Program-made: the position numbers and the translations under genes | Shown: in pieces, positions 49,286 through 60,926 of the stretch | Numbering within the stretch: the first letter of the stretch is position 1 | Layout of the letters: the number at the start of each line of letters is the position of its first letter | Source of the DNA: Deinococcus malanensis | Lineage (GTDB): Bacteria; Deinococcota; Deinococci; Deinococcales; Deinococcaceae | Length of the DNA stretch: 64,000 nt | Direction of reading: 5' to 3' | Assembly: GCF_014647655.1 (NCBI RefSeq) | Contig: NZ_BMPP01000007.1 | Location: 1-64,000, forward strand | The notes under the pieces: model-generated | What the model saw: the letters and a program-made list of their open reading frames with translations, nothing else | What the model was told of the DNA's origin: nothing | Databases searched by the model: none

Positions 49286-50263
49286 TCAGTCGGCAGCGGT
49301 TTCGGTCTCGACTTCAAGGGCGGCAAGCGAACGCTCTACGGTCATGGCCGCCCGGGTGCCCGCCCCGACGCTGGTCGCCAGCTGACGGTAGACGTAGTCG
49401 CTGATGTCACCAGCGGCAAACAGCATGGGCACGCTGGTGTAAATCTCTTCAGTCACGTCCACGTAGCCGTCGGGACGGAGCTTAACAGTGTCCTTGACAA
49501 ACTCCGTGTTCGGCACGTGACCGATAAAGACGAAGACCCCATCGGTGGCCATCTCGCTGGCCTCTCCGGTCTTGAGGTTGATCAGGCGCACGCCAGTCAC
49601 ATGGTCCTCGCCCTGAATCTCATCCACGGCCGTGTCCCAGATGAACTTCATCTTGGGGTTGGAAAACGCACGCGCCTGGGCCACCTTGTTGGCGCGCAGG
49701 GTGTCACGGCGGTGAATCAGGGTGACCTCTTCGGCGAACTTGGTCAGGAAAAGGCCCTCTTCGACAGCCGCGTCACCGCCGCCAACCACCACCACCTTCT
49801 TACCACGGTAAAAGAAGCCGTCACACGTGGCGCAGGTGCTGACCCCCTTGCCCCAGAACAGTTCCTCGCCGGGAATGCCCAGCCGCTTGGGGTTGGCTCC
49901 GGTGGCCAGAATCACGGCCTTGGCGCGGTAACTTCCGCCGTAGCCCTGCACGGTAAAGGGATAGTGGTGGTCGTGCTCGTTGCGGGTGATGCCCTGCACT
50001 TCTTCCATCTCGATCCTGGCACCGAACTTTTCGGCCTGCTGCTGCATCCGGCTGGCCAGTTCCATGCCGGGAATAGGCTCGGGGAAGCCCGGGTAGTTTT
50101 CGACTTCCTCGGTCTGGGCGATCTGGCCACCGGGCAGCCCTTTTTCGAGGATCAGGGTACTCAGACTGGCGCGGCCGGTATAGATCGCAGCGGTCAATCC
50201 GGCGGGGCCGCCGCCGACGATCACGACGTCATAGTCCTGGGTCTGGGGGGTGTGGGCCGTCAT
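49286..50263 (-). CDS. trxB: Thioredoxin reductase
   Basis: A 325-residue low-molecular-weight thioredoxin reductase. FAD-binding [14 protein letters not shown] is at the start, the redox pair is C144/C147 (STCATCDG), and a second nucleotide-binding [12 protein letters not shown] motif and the FAAGDISD motif are present. The dinucleotide loop ends in HRRDTLRA, the basic pair typical of NADPH use. TACGCT lies 6 nt before the ATG. It reduces thioredoxin, a key step in oxidative stress defence. Confidence 0.95.
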   Translation of the reverse strand: MTAHTPQTQDYDVVIVGGGPAGLTAAIYTGRASLSTLILEKGLPGGQIAQTEEVENYPGFPEPIPGMELASRMQQQAEKFGARIEMEEVQGITRNEHDHHYPFTVQGYGGSYRAKAVILATGANPKRLGIPGEELFWGKGVSTCATCDGFFYRGKKVVVVGGGDAAVEEGLFLTKFAEEVTLIHRRDTLRANKVAQARAFSNPKMKFIWDTAVDEIQGEDHVTGVRLINLKTGEASEMATDGVFVFIGHVPNTEFVKDTVKLRPDGYVDVTEEIYTSVPMLFAAGDISDYVYRQLATSVGAGTRAAMTVERSLAALEVETETAAD

Positions 50264-50362
50264 GAACCAAGCGTACCACTGCACACGTTTGCCGAAAGTC
50301 AGGCAGGCACGCTTTACTTTCTAAAGCAGGAGTGCCGGCAATCCGCATCCTGCCAACCAACG

Positions 50363-50393
50363 AAAAACACCCCCACAGAATGTGAAGGTGTTT
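50363..50393 (-). terminator. Terminator of tRNA-Gln
   Basis: On the minus strand AAACACC...CACA with TGTG...GGTGTTT forms a broken stem followed by TTTT (plus A-run 50363-50367). Confidence 0.75.
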
Positions 50394-50396
50394 GAC

Positions 50397-50472
<76 letters not shown>

Positions 50473-50615
50473 GCGTACTCTGACTGCTTCCACAGGGGAA
50501 GCGTGAGGGAGTATAGCGGTCACCCCCATGTCCGTCAACACCTCCCCCCCGACGCGCTTGAGGACAAAAACCGCATCACATGGAATGAACTGCGTTTACA
50601 GCGCGCTCTTTACGC

Positions 50616-50645
50616 TTGCCCCCGCTTGTCCCAGGGTGCTACAGT
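50616..50645 (+). promoter_or_regulatory. Putative rpsA promoter
   Basis: TTGCCC (50616-50621), 18 bp, TACAGT (50640-50645). It gives a leader of about 118 nt before rpsA. Confidence 0.55.
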
Positions 50646-50769
50646 GTGGTGTTGCCACGCCGCAGCCACCCCCGGCCACGCAGAGCGAGAGACTGGGGGT
50701 GGCGTGCGAGCAGGTATCAGGCAGGCGAAGCGGTATGCCAAGTGCCGCGCGCCAGGAGGACAGGAGTTC

Positions 50770-52506
<1,737 letters not shown>

Positions 52507-52532
52507 TTTCCGCTCGCCCCACATGGGGTCAG

Positions 52533-52567
52533 ACAGAACGCCCGGACTATGCATCCGGGCGTTCTGT
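52533..52567 (+). terminator. Perfect 14-bp hairpin after rpsA (T-less)
   Basis: ACAGAACGCCCGGA (52533-52546) pairs with TCCGGGCGTTCTGT (52554-52567), 7-nt loop. No T-run follows, only CATG. The stem shares the ACAGAAC-CCCGG pattern with 31152-31184. The rest of the gap to ppk (to 52766) holds nothing I can name. Confidence 0.65.
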
Positions 52568-52766
52568 CATGTCGCCTGTCGGTGCTGCTTTACAAAGCGA
52601 ACGCTCTGATCCTGCTTTCAACCGGTATGTCACTTCACGGAGAGACGAACCGCCGCAACCCGGCGTGAATGGATGGTCCCTGTGTCCGGTGAGGGTGCAG
52701 CTCCCAACCCTAAAGGCATCCCCAACCTGCCATCAGGAGCGGAATGCGCCTGCTGGCTCATGGGGA

Positions 52767-54917
52767 TCAGCCAGGGTGCCGGGCGCTGGCAAATGCCTCC
52801 TGGGCGCTGAAGTCTCCTGTGATCTTTTCGTACTCGCCGTCGGTACACAGTTCCCATGAACCCCGGGTATCTGCCCACTCGGTGTCCATGATGGCCAGGA
52901 CCTGCTCACGGTGGCGGTCATCCATCAGCGGAGCAACCACTTCCACCCGGCGGTCCAGATTGCGGCTCATCCAGTCGGCGCTGCCAAAATATACCTCCGG
53001 ACTCCCGGCGTTCCCGAAGGCAAACACGCGGGCATGCTCCAGGTAGCGCCCCAGCAGGCTCCGCACACGCACGCTTTCCGACAGCCCGGGCACGCCGGGA
53101 CGCAGGCAGCACACTCCACGCAGGACCAGCTCAATCCGCACGCCGGCTGCCGCCGCACGGTAGAGGGCCTCGATCATGTGCGGGTCGGTCAAGGAGTTCA
53201 CCTTGATCCTTGCCCAGGCATCACGTCCGGCGCGGGCGTGGTCTGCCTCGCGGTCGAGCAGAGCTTCAAAGCCCCGGCGGGCGGTGTCGGGCGCCACCAG
53301 CAGATGCTCATACTGGGCCTCAGCGTACCCCGTCAGATGATTGAACAGTTCGGCCACATCGGCACCCAGGCCCGCGTCGGCACTCAGCAGGCTCAGGTCG
53401 GTATACAGCCGCGCGGTTTTGGGGTTGTAGTTTCCGGTGCCGATATGCACGTAGCGGCGCAACCCTCCTACCTCCCGGCGTACGATCAGGGTCACTTTTG
53501 CGTGGGTCTTGAGGCCAGGCACGCCGTACACCACGTGGGCGCCAGCTCGCTCCAGCTTGCGGGCCCAGGAGATGTTGCTCTGCTCGTCAAAGCGGGCCTT
53601 GAGCTCAATCAGGGCCACCACCTGTTTGCCGTTTTCGGCAGCCGCGCGCAGAGCACCCAGCAGACGAGGGTCATCGCCAGTCCGGTACAGCGTCTGCTTG
53701 ATGGCCAGAACCTGGGGGTCGCGGCTGGCCTCCTCCAGAAAGTTCAGTACGTTGGCAAACGAGTCGTAGGGATGATGCAGGATGACATCGCCGTGGCGCA
53801 GCGTCTCGAAGAGGCCGTCCTCATCGTCGCCGTCCAGATCGGGCATGCCGGGGGTGAACTCCGGAAAACTCAGGTCCGGACGCTGAACCGGCAGGTTCAT
53901 CAGGTTCGCGGTTCCCAGCGGACCGTCCAGCAGGAAGACGTCCTCGGCCGCCAGCCGCAACTTCTCCTGCAGGAAGGTGATGATCTCCTGCGGAGTTCCG
54001 CGCATCACCTCCAGGCGAACCGCAGAACCGAAGCGCCGCCGACGTAGCCCATCCTCGATGGTGGCGAGCAGGTCCTCGGCTTCCTCTTCCTCAAACTCGT
54101 AATCGGTGTTACGGGTCACGCGGAAGGTGTGGGTGGCAATCACCTGCCGGCCCTTGAACAGATCCCCGATATGCGCGGCAATCACGTCCTCAAGCATCAG
54201 CAGGGACTCCCCTACCACCACCACCCTTGGAAGCACGCCCACCGGCACCTTCACCCGGGCGAAGTCCGGCTCTTCACCCTCTCCGGCATGCAGCAGCACT
54301 GCCAGGTTCAGGCTGAGGTTGCTCAGATATGGAAACGGATGGCTGGGGTCAACGATCAGCGGGGTAAGCACCGGCTGGATTTCGGTCAGGTAGTGCTCAC
54401 GCAGCTGGGCGCGGGCCCGCTTGCCCAGTTCGCTGACCGGAATCAGCTTCACCCCTTCTTCGGCCAGATCGCGCAGAATTCTGCGGGTGGCCTTTTCGAT
54501 TCCGCGCAGCATGCCGTGGGTGCGCTGGCGCACCAGCGTCAGCGTTTCCCGTGGCAACAGCCCGTCAGGACTGGGAATATTGACGTGGGCCGCGATCTGG
54601 CGGTGGACTCCAGCAACACGGACCATAAAAAACTCGTCAAGGTTGCTCCCGCAGATCGCCGCGTACTTCAGCCGTTCCAGTGGTGGGTTCCGCCGGTCCC
54701 GGGCCTCAGCCAGCACCCGTTCGTTAAATGCCAGCCAGGACAGTTCGCGGTTCAGAAAGCGGCTCTGTGGATTGGCGACCGTGCTGTGTGTCCGCAGCCG
54801 CCCTTCCTTCTGCGGCACCTCATCTTTCACTTGAGGGCGCGGCTCTGTCGTGCTCTGCCCTTTCGGCGCCGATGAATGGGCAACATGGTCAGCAGGCTGT
54901 TCGAGGTTCACAGGCAT
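52767..54917 (-). CDS. ppk: Polyphosphate kinase 1
   Basis: A 716-residue PPK1 that makes polyphosphate from ATP. The N-terminal domain starts with FLNRELSWLAFNERVL (residues 54-69) and SNLDEFFMVRVAGV. The phospho-histidine is H472 (GLKTHAK) and a second active-site His is H491 (YVHIGTGNYNPKTA). C-terminal lobes have RGVCCLRPGVPG. An Arg/Pro-rich extension of about 50 residues precedes the usual start. AAGGAG precedes the ATG. It is the last gene of the minus-strand run but has a 121-nt gap to the gene before it. Confidence 0.95.
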   Translation of the reverse strand: MPVNLEQPADHVAHSSAPKGQSTTEPRPQVKDEVPQKEGRLRTHSTVANPQSRFLNRELSWLAFNERVLAEARDRRNPPLERLKYAAICGSNLDEFFMVRVAGVHRQIAAHVNIPSPDGLLPRETLTLVRQRTHGMLRGIEKATRRILRDLAEEGVKLIPVSELGKRARAQLREHYLTEIQPVLTPLIVDPSHPFPYLSNLSLNLAVLLHAGEGEEPDFARVKVPVGVLPRVVVVGESLLMLEDVIAAHIGDLFKGRQVIATHTFRVTRNTDYEFEEEEAEDLLATIEDGLRRRRFGSAVRLEVMRGTPQEIITFLQEKLRLAAEDVFLLDGPLGTANLMNLPVQRPDLSFPEFTPGMPDLDGDDEDGLFETLRHGDVILHHPYDSFANVLNFLEEASRDPQVLAIKQTLYRTGDDPRLLGALRAAAENGKQVVALIELKARFDEQSNISWARKLERAGAHVVYGVPGLKTHAKVTLIVRREVGGLRRYVHIGTGNYNPKTARLYTDLSLLSADAGLGADVAELFNHLTGYAEAQYEHLLVAPDTARRGFEALLDREADHARAGRDAWARIKVNSLTDPHMIEALYRAAAAGVRIELVLRGVCCLRPGVPGLSESVRVRSLLGRYLEHARVFAFGNAGSPEVYFGSADWMSRNLDRRVEVVAPLMDDRHREQVLAIMDTEWADTRGSWELCTDGEYEKITGDFSAQEAFASARHPG

Positions 54918-55038
54918 GGCTCCTTGACATGAAACGCGGAGGCAGTCACCGCTATGTCAGTCCGTGCCTGACGGCCGCAGGGCCGCTACAAAGGAGGTCA
55001 GTCTGTGGCTGCCCACCTCTGCCCGCTTGAAGTGACGC

Positions 55039-55524
55039 TCAGGATACTCCTGTGGGCTCCGCTTTCTCCTCCAGGGTGGCAAGCATTACTTCACGAAAGG
55101 CCCGGACTGCCTCCTGCACAAAGGCAAGGTACCGGGGCAATTGCGCCACGAAAGCTTCCGGGGAGGCGTGCAGGGCTTCAACACCCGCCCAGACGTCTGT
55201 GTCGGCTGTATACAGCTTGACCAGCTTTGCCTCGCGGTTGACCGCGTCACAGGCAAAAAGCGCGCGGCCATACTCCTCGTCCGATTCCAGCGCCCAGAAG
55301 TTGGGAAACAGCAGATGGTAGAACTCCTGATCGTTGCCCTGCGGCGGAAGGTGATACTGCCCGCCCTCAAACATGAAGCTCAGGCCCACTTCAGGGTCTT
55401 CCCGGACTGAAAATCCATGATCTGCCAGCAGCGTTTTCAGGACAGCCAGTGGGGAGAGGGGTTCCCTGATGACTGCAGGCTTGGGACGCGGACGGGCCAC
55501 TTTGGCTGATTTCTTCTCGGTCAT
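55039..55524 (-). CDS. YbjN-like (T3SS-chaperone-fold-like) small protein
   Basis: A 161-residue protein. A basic N-terminal tail (residues 1-20) precedes a domain with the YbjN/type III secretion chaperone-like pattern: LLADHGFSVREDPEVGLSFM, FEGGQYHLPPQ, and VNREAKLVKLYTADTDVWAG with a C-terminal helix. Proteins of this fold often bind a partner protein. It lies 10 nt after the 345-residue gene, third of an operon that starts with a large effector-like protein, so a chaperone role for it is a reasonable guess. Confidence 0.6.
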   Translation of the reverse strand: MTEKKSAKVARPRPKPAVIREPLSPLAVLKTLLADHGFSVREDPEVGLSFMFEGGQYHLPPQGNDQEFYHLLFPNFWALESDEEYGRALFACDAVNREAKLVKLYTADTDVWAGVEALHASPEAFVAQLPRYLAFVQEAVRAFREVMLATLEEKAEPTGVS

Positions 55525-55534
55525 GGATTCACCT

Positions 55535-56572
55535 TCAAGTGGGCCGGTTTAGTTCATCTGAGTAGAGGTCGTCCGAAAGCTCTTCTGCCAGGAAGGTCAT
55601 GAACTTCACGTTCAGCATCTGGGCACCGGTCACACGGTCAAAAGCGGCGCCATTTCTGTCGGTGTCAATATTGCCGAAGCCATACTCGCCGACCACGAAT
55701 GTGCCGTCCGGCTGGAAGTAGGCCACCGCAGAGCGTTCCGGGTCCCGGAAGTTCCAGGCCAGATCGCTGGCCGGCTCTGTGCCCTGGACCGGCCGGGCCA
55801 GCCGTTCCTGGAGACGCACATAGCGCTCGTCATGCTGATAGGCATGTTTGAATTCCCGCGTCGCGGTGGTCACCATGTAACCGAAGCGCCATCCGAAGAA
55901 CCTGACGTCATACTGCACGGGCCCGGATTTCAGCAGGATTGAGGTCGCGTCGCGCGTCACCTCACGGCACTGATACTTCTTTTCCAGAAACCGGGCAAAA
56001 GCCTCGGTGGCTGTGGGAAAGGTCTTGAAGCCCTCGCCGTAGTGGAAGCCGCCCTGCCACTGGGTCACGCGGGGCCGCTCTGCGTCCGTAAAAGGGAGCC
56101 CCAGGTACCTGCGGGCTTCCATCACGCCTTCTTCCAGCATGAACAGGGCGACGTCAATCAGGGTGTCGGCACGGTACTGCTCGTCGAAGCCAGCCGACTG
56201 CACACCAATGGTCAGGGCACCGGAATCGGGGTCGAAAAAGGCGCGGACGCCCGCACAGGTGTTGCAGACGTGATCAATACACCGGTACGCAAAAGCTTTC
56301 TCGGTAACTGTGCCGCATTGGTGGATATTGCACTGGTCGAGTGAGGTGTAAAGACGTAAACCCAGCAGGTTCAAAACAATGGGCACCTGAATATTCAGGT
56401 CTTTATAGCGGACCTCAGCCAAATTGCTTTCTTTTTGCTGGAATGAATGGATCTCACCGCCAAGATCCGCCAGCCTGACCACTGTAGTCAGTGCATTCTC
56501 CCGCATCTCGCCTATCTCGACACCCCGGCGAAGCTGTGGCTCGGGCTTTCTCTTGTTGAAGACGCCAAACAC
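55535..56572 (-). CDS. Hypothetical protein with Cys-rich segment, YbjN-operon
   Basis: A 345-residue protein starting at GTG (56572), sharing one base with the upstream stop (TAGTG), with an AAAGGTGG site before it. The middle holds CNIHQCGTVTEKAFAYRCID followed by HVCNTCAG, a possible metal site of four to five cysteines. A predicted beta-rich C-terminal half (FFGWRFGYMVTTATREFKHA) is present. I recognise no family. The tight coupling to the large upstream gene says the products act together. Confidence 0.6.
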   Translation of the reverse strand: MFGVFNKRKPEPQLRRGVEIGEMRENALTTVVRLADLGGEIHSFQQKESNLAEVRYKDLNIQVPIVLNLLGLRLYTSLDQCNIHQCGTVTEKAFAYRCIDHVCNTCAGVRAFFDPDSGALTIGVQSAGFDEQYRADTLIDVALFMLEEGVMEARRYLGLPFTDAERPRVTQWQGGFHYGEGFKTFPTATEAFARFLEKKYQCREVTRDATSILLKSGPVQYDVRFFGWRFGYMVTTATREFKHAYQHDERYVRLQERLARPVQGTEPASDLAWNFRDPERSAVAYFQPDGTFVVGEYGFGNIDTDRNGAAFDRVTGAQMLNVKFMTFLAEELSDDLYSDELNRPT

Positions 56573-58995
56573 TACTCGCCACCTTTCATATTCATCTTCT
56601 TGGCAATGTCGCTTTCGACTTCCTCCAGGGTGTAGGGTGCAAACAGTTCTTTGAGGGTTTCGTCCAGCACGGATGCCAGAGCTGAGCCGTCTTTCTCTGT
56701 GGCTTTCTTGGGCTTCTTCTCGCTTCCCGTGCCCTTGAGGTCATTAACCTTGTCCTTCAGCTGATTTTCCAGGTTGGTCTGAATGCCCTTAGCGAGGGTC
56801 TCATTCACCGTTTCTACGCCGACCAGTGCCGTAGAGGCCAGCGGCGTGCTGCCACGCATGGCCTGCGCAATCTTGGTGTATCTCTCCAGCCGCTCGTTGA
56901 TGGGCGCCCGGGCAGGTGCAGTCAGAGCCAGCCCTGTTCTTTCGAGCAAACCCTTACCAGCAGCATTCTTACCAAAAAAGTGTTCTGTGGCCTTGGTAGC
57001 TTCTTCCAGTGCATGGGTCTTGAGCGCAGCCTCTTCCAACAGCGTGGATGGATGACGAGCCACGAAGGTCTCAGCCTGCCGTGTGAGGCGCTCACTCGCC
57101 TGAGATACCGCATTCTGTGCAGCCTGTCTGGCCTGCTCGCGGACAGCTTCGATATCGACTTGGACACCGGGGACAGGCCTCTGAGCCAGCAGAGCTCTTT
57201 CTGTATCCTGCTCGATTTTCCGCCGCAGACGGTCGGTTGCCAGTGTCCGCGCTGCTGCGACTTCCTGTTCATACAGCGCCCGGTTGCCCTGTTCTGCCAG
57301 ATGCCTGAAGTCAGCCTGCACACTTCCGTGGCGTCCCAGCAGACGCGACAGATCCTTATTCAGACCTTGACTCGCCTCACCCCAGACCTTGTTCAGGTGG
57401 GTCCGAATCGCCGTGCCACTGCTGCGGAATTCCAGAATCGCTTTGCTGAAGTGTCCATCCGGATTGCGCGCCACGATATCGTCCAGGTGGCTCGACATTT
57501 TTCCGGCTGAACTGCGGACATGCGGGGCAATGCTGGTCCGGCTGACCTTCTCCCCAACCCGGGCCTTTAAAGCGTCAAAGCCGTCTGCCAGCGCCATCTT
57601 TCCCTTGACCAGCACGTTTTTGCTCAGATGGTTGCCCAGGGTATCGACCGCGTTCTTGAAGGTCCGGGCCAGTTTGACCGTTGGGCTGCGGCGTACCTGC
57701 ATTTTCCAGCGCGTCAGCAGCCGGTGGTCCACGCGGCGCGCTGCGGTGACCCGCTTCTGCACAAAGTCGCGGACAGCTGTGGGCGTCTGCCGGGCAATTC
57801 TGCGCAGGTTGGGCGTCTCACGTACCAGGAAACGGACTGCCTTGCGCTGGGCAGCGGAGAGGGCGGCATGTGGCTGCGCAGTGACGCTGGTCAGGCGCTG
57901 GACAGCACTGTTTTTGACCTTCATCAGGCCTGCCCCCGCCTTGCTGGCCATCTTGCGCGCTCCAGCAGCGAGGCCCCTGCCAGTCTTCAGGATGGGCTGA
58001 GCAACGTTCCTGCTGACCAGCCGGCCCACCTGAGCAAAAATCTTCTGCACATTGCGGGGAATGACCCTGGCAGCCAGTCTGGCGGTGGCTCGTCCGCTTC
58101 CCCGGGCAGCGGCCGCTCCCAGTTGCGCGAGGCCACGTGCTGCGGGCAGGGCGCCCTTGCCCAGCGCAGCGGCGGTTCCGACCAGCGCCTTGCCCGCGAA
58201 CTTGAAGACCGGGCCACCCACGCTGCCGACCACGGCGTCAATGGCCATGCTTTTGGCCGTGACTCCCCCGAAGGTTGATTTCGCCTTGTACTGGTACTTG
58301 CGGTCGTTTTTCTGCTTGGCGGCTGCCGCCGCGTTGAAGACCTTATTCTCGACCACCCGCGCGGCCACGCCGCCACCGGCACTGATCCCGGCCGCCAGGG
58401 CCAGCGCAGGAGCCGTGAGTGCGCCGCCGGACGCGACGGTGGCTACACCCACGGCAGTCAACGCCACTCCCTTCCAGAATTTGGCCTTGCCCTCCGGTGT
58501 GGCATACCACTTCTTGAACTGCGTAACTTTGCCACTCGCATAACGGCCGATGGCCGAGGTCCCATCCGCGACGCCCTTAACCGGATTGCGCGCGAAATTC
58601 GCGGCAGCCGCCACCGTCTTTCCGGCACTGTTCATCACGCTGGTCAGGCGCTTCCCGGCATCCGACCTGTGCAATTCCGTCAGCCTACTGCGAAACCGGC
58701 CCATGATGCCCTGAGCTGCTGGTGGGGTGACGCCGGGCTGTGGCGCCAGATTCAGCCGGGGTGAGCTGACCGGCCTGACAGGCAGCTGCGGACCCAGCGC
58801 AGCTGGAGCACCCTGCGCCGGGCAGCCAACAGTCCTGACCGGCCGGGGCGTCACCATACCTGACGCCGGCCGGGGCTTCACGCTGTTGCCGGCTGGCCTG
58901 ACTCCTGCTTTGCGTGACAGCGGCGCCGCCGTCTTACCCTGGACTGGTTCCTTCCGAGCGGACTTCCTGGGCCTGATCTGGGGAGCTTCGAGCAT
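56572..58995 (-). CDS. Large basic Ala-rich protein, effector- or toxin-like
   Basis: An 807-residue protein (start MLEAPQIRPRKSARKEP, AGGTG site before it). A Pro/Arg-rich disordered N-terminus (residues 1-95) leads to a helical part, a Gly/Ala-rich hydrophobic hairpin (about 175-215, VALTAVGVATVASGGALTAP) and a long helical basic region with many Arg, Ala and Lys, then an acidic coiled-coil end (LKELFAPYTLEEVESDIAKK). The mix of disordered start, membrane-active hairpin and helical rest is like secreted polymorphic toxins or contractile-injection effectors, but no toxin domain is recognised. A longer frame to 59103 (GTG) is possible. First gene of a three-gene unit. Confidence 0.55.
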   Translation of the reverse strand: MLEAPQIRPRKSARKEPVQGKTAAPLSRKAGVRPAGNSVKPRPASGMVTPRPVRTVGCPAQGAPAALGPQLPVRPVSSPRLNLAPQPGVTPPAAQGIMGRFRSRLTELHRSDAGKRLTSVMNSAGKTVAAAANFARNPVKGVADGTSAIGRYASGKVTQFKKWYATPEGKAKFWKGVALTAVGVATVASGGALTAPALALAAGISAGGGVAARVVENKVFNAAAAAKQKNDRKYQYKAKSTFGGVTAKSMAIDAVVGSVGGPVFKFAGKALVGTAAALGKGALPAARGLAQLGAAAARGSGRATARLAARVIPRNVQKIFAQVGRLVSRNVAQPILKTGRGLAAGARKMASKAGAGLMKVKNSAVQRLTSVTAQPHAALSAAQRKAVRFLVRETPNLRRIARQTPTAVRDFVQKRVTAARRVDHRLLTRWKMQVRRSPTVKLARTFKNAVDTLGNHLSKNVLVKGKMALADGFDALKARVGEKVSRTSIAPHVRSSAGKMSSHLDDIVARNPDGHFSKAILEFRSSGTAIRTHLNKVWGEASQGLNKDLSRLLGRHGSVQADFRHLAEQGNRALYEQEVAAARTLATDRLRRKIEQDTERALLAQRPVPGVQVDIEAVREQARQAAQNAVSQASERLTRQAETFVARHPSTLLEEAALKTHALEEATKATEHFFGKNAAGKGLLERTGLALTAPARAPINERLERYTKIAQAMRGSTPLASTALVGVETVNETLAKGIQTNLENQLKDKVNDLKGTGSEKKPKKATEKDGSALASVLDETLKELFAPYTLEEVESDIAKKMNMKGGE

Positions 58996-59131
58996 GAACG
59001 CACCTGCCTGGTCGGAACGCGCAAATCCGGATGGGGCGCTGGAGTGAGAGGACTGGCACTGCCGGGGGCGGTGCCGGGGGGTGGCCGCCAGTCTAGAGGT
59101 CACCCGGCCTCGCTCCTAGCGAAGTTGAGCA

Positions 59132-59169
59132 GGGCGGGAAAAGACTCCCAAAGGAACCTTTTCCCGCCC
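59132..59169 (-). terminator. Hairpin after fabF (T-less terminator candidate)
   Basis: GGGCGGGAAAAG (59132-59143) pairs perfectly over 12 bp with CTTTTCCCGCCC (59158-59169), 14-nt loop. It lies 18 nt past the fabF stop and has no T-run. Confidence 0.65.
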
Positions 59170-59186
59170 TCTGTTGATATTCGCCG

Positions 59187-60431
59187 TTAAACGCGCTTGA
59201 ACAGCAGGGCAGCGTTCTGGCCACCGAACGCGAAGGAGTTGCTCAGGGCGTACTCCACCTGCTGTTCCCGGGCACCTTCCGGAATGTAGTCCAGGTCCAG
59301 CTCCGGGTCGGGATCTGTCAGGTTGATGGTGGGAGGCAGCACACCGTCTTTCAGCGCCTGCGCTACCGCAATCGCTTCGATGGCGCCGGCAGCACCCAGC
59401 AGATGCCCGGTCATCGACTTGGTGCTGCTGACCGCCAGCTTCGACGCGTGCTCTCCAAACACCTGCTTGATGCCCTGGGTCTCGTGCAGGTCATTGAAGT
59501 GGGTGCTGGTCCCGTGGGCGTTGATATAGCCCACCTGCTCGGGGTTAACGCCGGCAGTGGCCAGGGCCATACGCATGGCCACCTGGGCGCCCCGCCCCTC
59601 AGGGGCCGGCATGGTGATGTGGTGTGCGTCAGCACTGGTGCCGTAACCGACCACCTCGGCATAGATCGTCGCCCCACGGGCCACGGCGTGCTCGTACTCT
59701 TCCAGGATGACCACCCCGGCGCCCTCACCCAGGACAAAACCGTCGCGGGTAGCGCTGAAAGGCCGGCTGGCCGTTTCGGGGCTATCGTTGCGGGTGGACA
59801 GGGCTTTCATGTTGGCAAAGCCGCCCATGGCCAGCTCCGTGACTGCAGCCTCGGTGCCCCCAGCGATCATCAGGTCAGCCAGCCCCAGCTGGATGTAGCG
59901 CGCCGCGTCCCCTACAGCGCCCGAGCCGGTGGCACAGGCGGTCACGACGGTGCTGCTGGGCCCGGTAGCCCCATAGCGCATGGCCACATGCCCGGTCGCC
60001 ATGTTGGCGATCATCATGGGCACGAACATCGGACTGACGCGGCTGGCGTCACGCTCGAACATCACGCGCGACTGGTCCTCGAAGGTCTTGATGCCTCCGA
60101 TTCCGCTGCCAATCAACGTGCCGGTCCGGTCCCCGCGCAGCTCTTCCTCACTCAGACCGCTGTCCTTAACGGCCAGATCAGACGCCACCAGGGCAAGCTG
60201 TACGTAACGGTCAAGCTTGCGGGCTTCCCGCACGTCAATCCAGGGGGTCAGGTCATCGTTGACCTGGCCGGCAATCTTGCTGGCCACATTCTTGGGGTCG
60301 TAGTGGGTCACGGGGCTTATGCCACTGCGGCCCGCGCGCTGCGCCTCGGCGTACGCCTGCGCGCCCGTCCCGATGGGCGTGACCGGACCCAGGCCGGTAA
60401 TCACCACCCGTTTCAAGCCTGCAACGCTCAT
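59187..60431 (-). CDS. fabF: Beta-ketoacyl-ACP synthase II
   Basis: A 414-residue KAS II that condenses malonyl-ACP with acyl-ACP in chain elongation. The catalytic triad is C166 (VVTACATGSGAV), H306 (NAHGTST) and H343 (MTGHLLGAAG). GLGPVTPIGTG at the start and a GGQNAALLFKR end are typical. It follows acpP with a 95-nt gap that holds a GC-rich hairpin (about 60453-60488), perhaps for differential expression of acpP and fabF. Confidence 0.96.
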   Translation of the reverse strand: MSVAGLKRVVITGLGPVTPIGTGAQAYAEAQRAGRSGISPVTHYDPKNVASKIAGQVNDDLTPWIDVREARKLDRYVQLALVASDLAVKDSGLSEEELRGDRTGTLIGSGIGGIKTFEDQSRVMFERDASRVSPMFVPMMIANMATGHVAMRYGATGPSSTVVTACATGSGAVGDAARYIQLGLADLMIAGGTEAAVTELAMGGFANMKALSTRNDSPETASRPFSATRDGFVLGEGAGVVILEEYEHAVARGATIYAEVVGYGTSADAHHITMPAPEGRGAQVAMRMALATAGVNPEQVGYINAHGTSTHFNDLHETQGIKQVFGEHASKLAVSSTKSMTGHLLGAAGAIEAIAVAQALKDGVLPPTINLTDPDPELDLDYIPEGAREQQVEYALSNSFAFGGQNAALLFKRV

Positions 60432-60526
60432 GTGTTCTCCTTACCGCGCAGGCAGGGGTGGGGCGCGGCCTTCACCGCATCCCACCCCCCGCCTTCAGTG
60501 TCCTGCGACAGGCGCAGGGTGCGCGA

Positions 60527-60757
60527 TTACTGCTTGCTTTCGATGTAGTCGATGGCGGCCTGAACGGTACGGATGTTCTCGGCGTCCTCATCGCTGATGG
60601 TGATGCCGAACTTGTCTTCCAGACCCATGATCAGCTCAACGGTCTCCAGGCTGTCGGCACCCAGGTCTTCCACGAAACGGGCCTCGGGCATCACCTTGTC
60701 GCCGTCCACGCCCAGCTTGTCCACAATCACGTCTTTTACATCATCAAAAGTTGCCAT
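60527..60757 (-). CDS. acpP: Acyl carrier protein
   Basis: A 76-residue ACP. The phosphopantetheine site is S36 in [11 protein letters not shown]. Acidic helices II and III ([20 protein letters not shown]) give the partner surface. GGAGGTACCGAGC precedes the ATG; the 78 in-frame codons upstream are untranslated leader. It lies between fabG and fabF as in many fab clusters. Confidence 0.97.
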   Translation of the reverse strand: MATFDDVKDVIVDKLGVDGDKVMPEARFVEDLGADSLETVELIMGLEDKFGITISDEDAENIRTVQAAIDYIESKQ

Positions 60758-60926
60758 GCTCGGTACCTCCTGCTTTGAAGTCTGCGCCAGTCTACACGTG
60801 TGGCGCGCTGACGCGACGCCAGAGTGGACAGGGTTCAATTCCTGAGCATGCCGGTGCCCTGCTTCCAGGAGGCGCAGGCACGTTGAATATGGCGCTCCAG
60901 CTGCCGTTCTGATCCGGCGCCGGTCC

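Noticed and set aside
52571..52766. Possible small gene between rpsA and ppk
   Set aside because: Open frames there are short, without ribosome sites, and overlap the end of ppk.
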